A stretch of DNA of 64,000 nucleotides. It comes from Dolomedes plantarius (taxonomy: Eukaryota > Arthropoda > Arachnida > Araneae > Dolomedidae). The stretch lies in NCBI GenBank assembly GCA_907164885.2, contig OU015490.1, positions 237,796,079 to 237,860,078 on the forward strand. The letters are read 5' to 3'. The notes under the pieces are model-generated. The model did not search any database. It was given only the letters and a program-made list of their open reading frames with translations, and had not been told where the DNA came from. Below, one piece after another: positions 56,530-64,000 of this stretch; the stretch's first letter is position 1, and each line of letters starts with the position of its first letter. The position numbers and the translations under genes are program-made.

Positions 56530-56674
56530 TAGATATATATTTTACATCAATTGTATACATTGATCATCGCATTTATTATAAATATATATATTTATTTTTT
56601 GGCATAAATTGCATACGTTGACCGTTGTATTTAATTTGAATGTACTCCGTAGCGAAGCGCGGGTTTTCAGCTAG
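55969..56674 (+). mobile_element. Helitron, second of a tandem pair
   Basis: Over 90% identical to the copy at 55282-55968. It starts TCTATATATATAAAACAGTT directly after the CTAG of the first and ends GCGGGTTTTCAGCTAG before a T. It carries a (TA)n expansion at ~56496-56546 and fewer CATT/GACT units. Confidence 0.85.
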
Positions 56675-56683
56675 TATTGATAT

Positions 56684-56905
56684 ATATTTATAGTAATTAG
56701 AGTTCAAAGAATGCAGATACAATCGCCTTATTTCTAAATTGTACGGTTTATTGGATCTAATGACAACTTGCGAATGGACTCCTATTGTATCCAAAAACCT
56801 AAAAACAATGAGAATGTCCATCCTTGGGATGTGCGGGATACCGTGAAATAGCTGTTCATTTGATCGAATGCATCAACTCCTGCTTTTGTCGTATTTTAAT
56901 CTAGT
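56684..56905 (-). pseudogene. piggyBac transposase fragment
   Basis: On the reverse strand, TKAGVDAFDQMNSYFTVSRT matches the piggyBac GVD..DQ region with its third catalytic Asp; GWTFSLFLGFW follows. After a shift, FLDTIGVHSQVVIRSNK and NLEIRRLYLHSL continue the domain toward its C-terminus. No ends assigned. A TTAA-flanked CCCTTCAGCGGGC tip at 57105 may belong to it or to another MITE. Confidence 0.7.
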
Positions 56906-57780
56906 ATAATCGCTGGTTTACCACGGTGAAATCACGACTAATAATTAATGGAAATGAATACAAGAGTTAGAAATTCAGACCTGCATTAGAAAGGGTGTAG
57001 CTATAAATAGAAACTGCTTAGAACATTCAAATCTTATATGTAAAAACAATCCATTAAAAATTATGAAAATGTTGCACTTTGTACACTTGCGCGCCCGCTG
57101 AAGGGTTAAGTATCTTTTTTTTTTTTTTGAAATGCCCTCTTTACTTTTAAATTTAAATACAGTGTAGCAACGGAACTTATGTTTCTTACATTGAATTTTT
57201 AATTTCCTTGTTGTCCTTAACAAAATTAATTTTGGGGGAAAATACAGCGGATATATTCTAGATACATTCAACAAACAACTATTTTCAATTACAATCTTGA
57301 AATAGCTCTTCGACAGTAAGTCTGCTTTTATATTAATTTTATTTACTTCTTGGTACATGCTGATAACGATCTTTTCCATTCGTTTTCTCTAAAATATGTG
57401 AAAAAATTATCTCAAGTTTATACAGGTAAAGTTCTTTATAGAGGCCAGTCATGGTTCCGAAAAAAAAAGGTTGCCGTTTTGAGGGGTGACCGTGGAAAAG
57501 GGGTTAAAATAGCATTGTTTATATGTAGGTATTTAACCGATTCTGTATGAATTATTGCCGTTAATCGTGGTGGCCGGCCAGTGAGAAGTTTCACTGTACT
57601 TAATTTTCAAGAAATTCACTTTTGGTCAAATTCCAGAACTACTTTTTAGTTGGTGCCACAACCTTTTTCTTTTTAGTTTTGTAAATAATAGCATATTTTC
57701 GAGTTAAATGATATAAATTAAATGACTTTTATAATGATGGCTTCATTAAACCTTTGAAGTTTGAATCAAGAATATTAGAG
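56906..57780. other. Gene-free stretch
   Basis: It contains GCGCGCCCGCTGAAGGG followed by TTAA (57106-57109), a piggyBac-type tip, and the 57341-57392 repeat shared with 53373-53425. No gene. Confidence 0.35.
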
Positions 57781-57782
57781 TA

Positions 57783-59457
57783 AGTGTCCCAAATATCGCC
57801 CCTGTGCCTAATATCGCTTACTCGAGTTTCCTAAGTACGATTCGTGTTATGTATGAGAAAATGCAGTAACTTCTTAGCTCTGTGTTTGAACTAACAGCGG
57901 CACTTGTGACAACAGAAACTATATGGCGTCTGAAGTTGTTTTGGCTGTTGTCTTTGTAATTTTTAGCTCCAAAGCATCCAGTGAATAACCAGGTAGGTGC
58001 ATTCAAATTCTAATTTTGCTTATACCATTTGTAAGTGCAGTAAACAGAGAATACACAGGTGCTATTATTTTTGAAAAAAAAACTGCGTTTTAAACTTCGT
58101 TCTTAGCATGTTTGTGTTGACTGTGTTGTGTTCCTAATATCGCCTACCAGGTGATATTTGGAACAGCTACTTTAATTAAAAACTAAGTATTGCATTCTTG
58201 TTTCCTTTTTAATTTGAGTTATTTTATTGCACTTTTTTTGTTGGAAGCCTCTTGTCTAAGATGTCAAAGGAAATTAAAAATAGACAGACATGGCGTACGT
58301 CTTGTCTGCAGGCCACATGTCAGGCAATTCTGAAATCAAGAAATGGGAATGTTAAAGGTTTCCAAACAGTTTGGCATTCAAAGATCCACGATTCAAGAGT
58401 ACATTAAAAAAGATGTGAATGAGAAACATAATGGAACTGCGGAGGTTAGAATAGTGGTGAGAAACAAACTTGGGTGAAAACCTGTACTGACGGATGGTTT
58501 AGAAAAGGAGAAAGTTAACTACTGCAAGGAAATGGAATCCAGTTTGTTTGGTTTGACTCGAAACGGTGTTAAGCAGATGGCCTACCAACTTGCCTTGAGA
58601 AACAATCTTCCCCACCCCTTCTCTGGAAAACAAACTCAGCTGGTCGAAAGTGACTGAATTCGTTTGTGAAAAGAAACGCTTCCCAATTGACAATCAGAAC
58701 TCCACAGCCATTGTCAAGAGCCCGAATCCTAGAGTTCACTGAAGAAAACGAGAACTTGAGAAACTTGAGAAAATTAAGTTCCATCCTACCAGAACTTTTA
58801 ATGTTGACGAAACGGTCATTACAACTGTCCAAAGTAAAAATGTACAAGTGATTTGCTCGAAAGGGAAATCAGCTGTCATCGGTAGAGAGGGGGAAGCAAT
58901 TGTCAGGATTGGCTCATGTGTACCTCCTGCTTTCAGTGGAACCACAAACATTGTGATGCAGCCAATGGAGAGCGTAGGAAATATGTATGTCCCTTCTGTT
59001 TGAATGACTAAGTGGCCAAAATAGGTTTAAATTTTTGGTATTACTTCTATTTAACTTTTTCTACAATAGATTTTTCTGTTCTTTGTTCCGTTTTTTTATT
59101 TGCGTTTTTCTCCTTCTCTTTTTTCCTCCCCCCTCCCCTCATGCAACTCCAGCATTCAATCTTGCTCAGAAGGACTTTGCTAGCAACGCCTCTTAACAGG
59201 TGCTCCTAATTTCTCCTGGTAGGCGGTAATAGGAACAGAGGCAGGCAATATTAGGAACCGCTCTGGAGTTAACTAGAAATTTCAGTTTTTCCAATTTAGC
59301 TACATAAATTAAACTGGCACTGGTTTTGGAGCTGGTTGATCTCAGGATACTAAAGAAAATAGTTCTTAGGATGTTCTTTGAGTTTCCAGCCTAATCAGAA
59401 ACTAAAAAGTCGATGAAATGTCGAAAAAAAGTTAGGGAAGGCGATATTCGGGACACT
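57783..59457 (+). mobile_element. pogo/Tigger-type element, internally deleted
   Basis: The tips AGTGTCCCAAATATCGCC and (inverted) AGTGTCCCGAATATCGCC are flanked by TA (57781-57782 and 59458-59459). The motif CCTAATATCGC and its relatives recur in both subterminal regions (57809, 58133, 59245). A decayed pogo transposase lies between. Confidence 0.85.
58261..59005 (+). pseudogene. pogo/Tigger transposase, C-terminal half deleted
   Basis: ATG at 58261 (MSKEIKNRQTWRTS) is followed, in shifting frames, by a psq-type helix-turn-helix (VSKQFGIQRSTIQEYIKKDV) and the CENP-B-like block EKVNYCKEMESSLFGLTRNG with AYQLALRNNLPHPFSGK. EKIKFHPTRTFNVDET gives the first catalytic Asp at ~58805, then KGKSAVIGREGEAI and CVPPAFS. 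The second and third Asp regions are absent and the reading ends near NMYVPSV. Several frameshifts. Confidence 0.8.

Positions 59458-59462
<5 letters not shown>

Positions 59463-59490
<28 letters not shown>
59463..59490. repeat. (TA)n microsatellite
   Basis: A short TA run five bases beyond the pogo element. Confidence 0.85.
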
Positions 59491-60557
<1,067 letters not shown>

Positions 60558-60678
60558 CTGTAGCGATTTTGCTTTTTCTATGATTTAAATTTAAATGAAA
60601 AAAATTAAAACCATAAAACCCTGGTTTAATTATCGGCTGCATCATTAAAAGTGTTCTTTACATTTAAATATCGCTGGA

Positions 60679-60810
60679 AAATAAACAGTGGATCAAAGGC
60701 TATGTATTTGAACTTTCCGAAGATAAATACTTTTATTCGAATATTAAAAATGGTGTGAAATGTATGGTTTTAATATTTCTACACGCGAAATAAGTGACAT
60801 AACACAGGTC
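60679..60810 (+). pseudogene. DD41D transposase N-terminal fragment
   Basis: NKQWIKGYVFELSEDKYFYS aligns with NQWFEGYIYALSEKKYAYS at the N-terminus of the copy at 45935, followed by a few more similar residues. No catalytic domain or terminal repeat is visible. The remainder to ~61100 is unrecognised. Confidence 0.6.
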
Positions 60811-61115
60811 AACAGTGGTTTTGGTGCCAGGGTATTTGGAGCTGATTTCATATGAATTTGATGCCCTGAATTTAAATATGGCGTTAGTGTTTGCCTAGGA
60901 GCCCAAGTTTCTAAGATGTAACATTTTCGTGAATCATAAGTTACACTATTTTAAGTTAAATCAGTGGATCAAATTTAAAAAAAACTAAATACGAATTTTT
61001 TTATTATTATATTTTTTAAAAATGTTAAAGAAGTATAAAAATCATAGAGAATATTGCAGTCGTGTTAATTACAAAGGCCAAGATATAGGAAAATGTCATC
61101 AATAAAACCAACTAG

Positions 61116-62045
61116 TCACTGAACAATTCGGAAACTTCTTTTCCATGACATTCTTGAATGTACTTTGGAACAGCAGTCCCTTTTTAAACTCCAGCAGTAA
61201 TCTGCAATCATGGGCATATCCCATCGTTCTTGGTAGCGGTCCTCCATAGTTTTAATATCCTGGTTAAATCTTCCACCTTGTTCCTCACTGGTGTCTCCTA
61301 AATAATCAGGAAAATGGTCTAAGTGGCTGTGCAAATAGTGCCCATTAATACTTATGTTAGACTCGAGGAATCTGAAACTGTTTAGAATCTCGTTTACCAG
61401 TTCAACATATCTTTTAGCTTTGCATTTGCCCAGAAAATTTCCGATAACTGCAGCAAATGAAGTCCAGGCTTTTCTCTCAGCCTAATTTATGGAATTTACG
61501 AAGTCAGGATCCTTAATGAGTTATCCTATTTTTGGGCTGTCAAATATTACTGCTTTAAGTTTTTCCGTACTCAACTTAGATATTTTCCCCTATGCAAAGC
61601 ATGATCCGTTCATATCAAAAGTCTTAACAAACTGCTTCATGAGGCCCAGCTTGATATGCAGTGGTAAAAAGATGATTTTCTCTCGTCCAACTAAGGGATC
61701 GTTAACGGCGTTCTTATTCCCAACGTCCATGTTTTCTCTCTTCGGCCACTCTTTTGTGACCCAGTGGTGTCTTTTGTCTATCCCAAAGGCACACGATGCA
61801 AGGATATTTTGTGTAGCCACTTTGCTGTCCAAGTAGTAAGTTTACCTTTTTTAAGTCCACACAAATCACCCATTGATGTTCATGATACTTTACCTCCTCC
61901 AAGACCAAAGCTATGATGTCATATTCTTCTTTCATTTTCGTTGAGTGAGCAATTAGTATTGAATCATATTTGTTCACATTGTGTAAAACGACACATTTCA
62001 AACTTCACTTTGGGCTGTCAATAAATAGGCGCCAATAATCTGAAA
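61116..62045 (-). pseudogene. Unclassified repetitive (transposon-like) protein, C-terminal half, frameshifted
   Basis: On the reverse strand from ~62040: WRLFIDSPK, a stop, SLKCVVLHNVNKYDSILIAH, HEHQWVICVDLKKVNLLLGQ and QSGYTKYPCIVCLWD. After a shift: WVTKEWPKRENMDV, NDPLVGREKI, LPLHIKLGLMKQFVKTFD. Then LHSHLDHFPDYLGDTSEEQG and DRYQERWDMPMIADYCWSLK near the end, finishing at 61116. The order of blocks matches a multicopy arthropod/Hydra protein I remember, whose biochemical role is unknown to me. CxxCLWD suggests metal binding. At least two stops and two frameshifts. Confidence 0.7.
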
Positions 62046-62157
62046 AAAAAATACAGGAAGACCCATTTTTCCCAGGAGTCCAGTTTCACAGGAGGACAAA
62101 TAACCTATACTTGAATGTATTGAGTAGAAAATAAACATTGATAGGTAAGTGGATCTA

Positions 62158-62230
62158 CAGTTAAACCTTCTTTATCCGGCCCTCGTTGATCCGGATCTCC
62201 GGATAATCTGGATCGTATTTGTAGACATTA
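62158..62230 (+). mobile_element. Isolated pogo/Tigger-type terminus
   Basis: CAGTTAAACCTTCTTTATCC GG follows TA, with GATCCGGATCTCCGGATAAT as a subterminal repeat; this is Tigger style. No opposite end was found downstream. Confidence 0.55.
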
Positions 62231-62749
62231 TTTTTATATGATGTTCACATTAGATCATAATCTTTGTGCTGAAGAATGAAGCTGCAACTTAGTTTGTGGA
62301 GAATAAATAGGAACGGCACCATTCTCTAATGAAGAAACAATTCTCTGATGAGGGAAATAATGTCTATCTCTATATTGAAGAGAGGGAACGGCATCAATTC
62401 TCTAATGCAGAAAAGCGGCATCCATTCTCTAATGAAGAAATGGGGAAATAGGACAGAAATTCTATGTTGAAGAATTGCACCTTAGTTATTGGTAGGAAAA
62501 TGAAGCGGCACGGCACTATGTTTATCTTGAAGATGCACTGTTCGTACGGGAAGAATATAGTCGAAAGTATATGTAGAAGAAGAAACCGATGAACCCAGTC
62601 TAGAAAGTTCGTGGAGCTAGGAACAAGCAAAAATTACTTCGATGATGATAACCGCTTTTCAATAAAACGTGATGTATAATTTAGAAACTTAACTAGCTTC
62701 AGCAGATATGTTGGCCGGTAACGTCGTTGTAGTATTAGCATGATGTATT
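62231..62749. repeat. Degenerate short repeats (ATTCTCTAATGAAGAAA)
   Basis: The motif or close variants occur at about 62321, 62339, 62395 and 62415, irregularly spaced. A later 13-bp direct repeat TATTAGCATGATG occurs at ~62735-62760. No gene. Confidence 0.45.
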
Positions 62750-63420
62750 AGCATGATGTGACAACAATACCCTCAGACGGCGGCATCGTCTTCTGCAATC
62801 CGGGAACCAAATTCACAAGAAGAAGAAAAAGAAAGCGAGCCAATTATTAGGTAGAACAGATCTTTATTCCGGCTCACTTCGGAGACTTTCATCGTTAGTA
62901 GCAAATACAAAAACGAGCATGATGGTTCATAAAAATTATACATCAAAAATGGTATAGCCTCCTCACAGAATTAGGCAGAAGAGCCGTATTCTGGAGGGGC
63001 TTCTAAACGGGACGACCTATATATACAGCAAAAACTCGTGATCTCTCAAAGTATGTGCATGAGAGTGTAAGTCAGTGAGTGCCTATCTCCGTATCCAAGT
63101 TCTTCTCAGACAGTAGTATATGGAGAGGGGGTTACACGACAGTTGTGTGCTAATATGCCAAGCGTTGTAGCGTACGTAATGTGAAGGCAAAACACGCATT
63201 AAGTTAAAAGGGCGATAACGGGCGAAAAGTTGCAACCATCTGCTTATGACGTAAATGCGCGGCAAGTTTGAAACGCGGTGATTGGCTGAGCAGGTGAGAT
63301 CTGGCGACTTTTGAAATTCACCAAAATTTGGCGATTTATCGGGCGCCAAATTTATATTTTTATTTGGCGGTTTTCTCAAAAGCTGGACAGAATCAATTAA
63401 CGGTATTGCATTTGGGGGCA
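62750..63420 (-). other. Possible LTR-like segment on the reverse strand
   Basis: On the reverse strand a TATATATAGG motif (~63020) lies ~150 bp upstream of GGAATAAAGA (~62870), the promoter-to-polyA order of an LTR. It contains inverted AAATTTGGCG / CGCCAAATTT motifs like those in the LTR at 44906-45349. Borders and target duplication are not defined. Confidence 0.3.
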
Positions 63421-64000
63421 AGAGAAATGGCTTGTATTATGGATACGTCACCTTGAGCGCTGTGAAAATGAGTAACTGCTTTCGAAAGGGGTTTTGATCG
63501 ATGGTACGCTGTTTGTTAGCCCGTAAACCGGAAACCGTAGTTTAAAGAAATTCTTGCAACAAGAGAACCGTAACTTGGGAATAATAAAACCGTAAAGATT
63601 TCTTCAACAAGATCGAGTTGATTCTATTTACGCACAGATGTGCATGAATGCGCAAAGATGTTGTTAAAGGATACAACCCTGAATTCCAAGCTGGGGCTTA
63701 GAAACACACCTGTTAACGTGAAATACTGCTTGACAGAGTGACTGAATTAAAGTATCTCCTGATATTAAATAAATTCTAGATTAAATTGGGGCAAAATTAA
63801 CACACTTTAACTGTAGCGTTAAATTCCACGCTACAATCTTTAACTATGATAGCAAGAACGTAACTACAAGTATGCCAAATATTAGCTTTTTAGTTTTATT
63901 CAATGTAAAGTTACTGCATAGACTGTACAATAAATTATGGTAATAAAATACATTTCGCTGAGTTTAAGAAAGTTTTACTAGACTTACCAATTCTTTGTTA
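63421..64000. other. Gene-free end of window
   Basis: Nothing recognised. Confidence 0.35.

Overview
This is an AT-rich metazoan nuclear window, most likely arthropod and perhaps a chelicerate such as a spider. That assignment is an inference from the mixture of transposon families, not from a host gene. I recognise no host protein-coding gene, rRNA, tRNA gene or CRISPR array. Nearly everything identifiable is transposon-derived, and almost every transposase or polyprotein frame is broken. Long (TA)n runs separate the elements and produce meaningless Tyr-Ile repeat frames.

Layout. 0-3 kb: a large foldback element with TTA target duplications, whose arms carry mirrored copies of one start codon. 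3.4-4.6 kb: a decayed mariner with a MITE inside it. 4.9-8.4 kb: two reverse-strand Helitron copies and a truncated DD41D Tc1/mariner element. 8.9-13.7 kb: a pogo/Tigger element abutting a Ty1/copia element with one short 3' LTR. 14.6-19 kb: a Helitron tail, an element with TAGGG termini, a piggyBac-type MITE and a hAT-type element full of ATCGATG motifs. 22-25.5 kb: two head-to-head broken copies of a hAT-like gene family. 25.9-31.1 kb: a BEL/Pao retrotransposon remnant. 32.5-33.6 kb: a 260-275 bp satellite. 34.4-37.9 kb: three Tc1/mariner-superfamily elements in a row. 37.9-40.7 kb: a candidate second Helitron, a 176-bp tandem array and a solo LTR inside that array. 40.7-47.4 kb: a SINE, a ZBED5-like hAT split by a complete piggyBac, a gypsy-type LTR with primer-binding site, the best-preserved DD41D element and a second SINE. 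48-64 kb: piggyBac remnants, a 57-bp foldback, hAT and pogo MITEs, two tandem Helitrons, a deleted pogo element and a fragment of an unclassified repetitive gene.

How the parts relate. The window is best read as layers of nested insertions. The clearest case is the piggyBac at 41477-43482: removing it together with one TTAA rejoins the hAT transposase in frame. Several TA-targeting elements have a (TA)n microsatellite starting exactly at the target-site duplication. I found no convincing new cellular or defence system. The most interesting items are the mirrored-ORF foldback element, the piggyBac-in-hAT nesting, the multi-copy DD41D family, the hAT-like CHSQAVE family and the back-to-back Helitrons. 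Family names rest on motif recognition from memory and the sequence itself; no searches were run.
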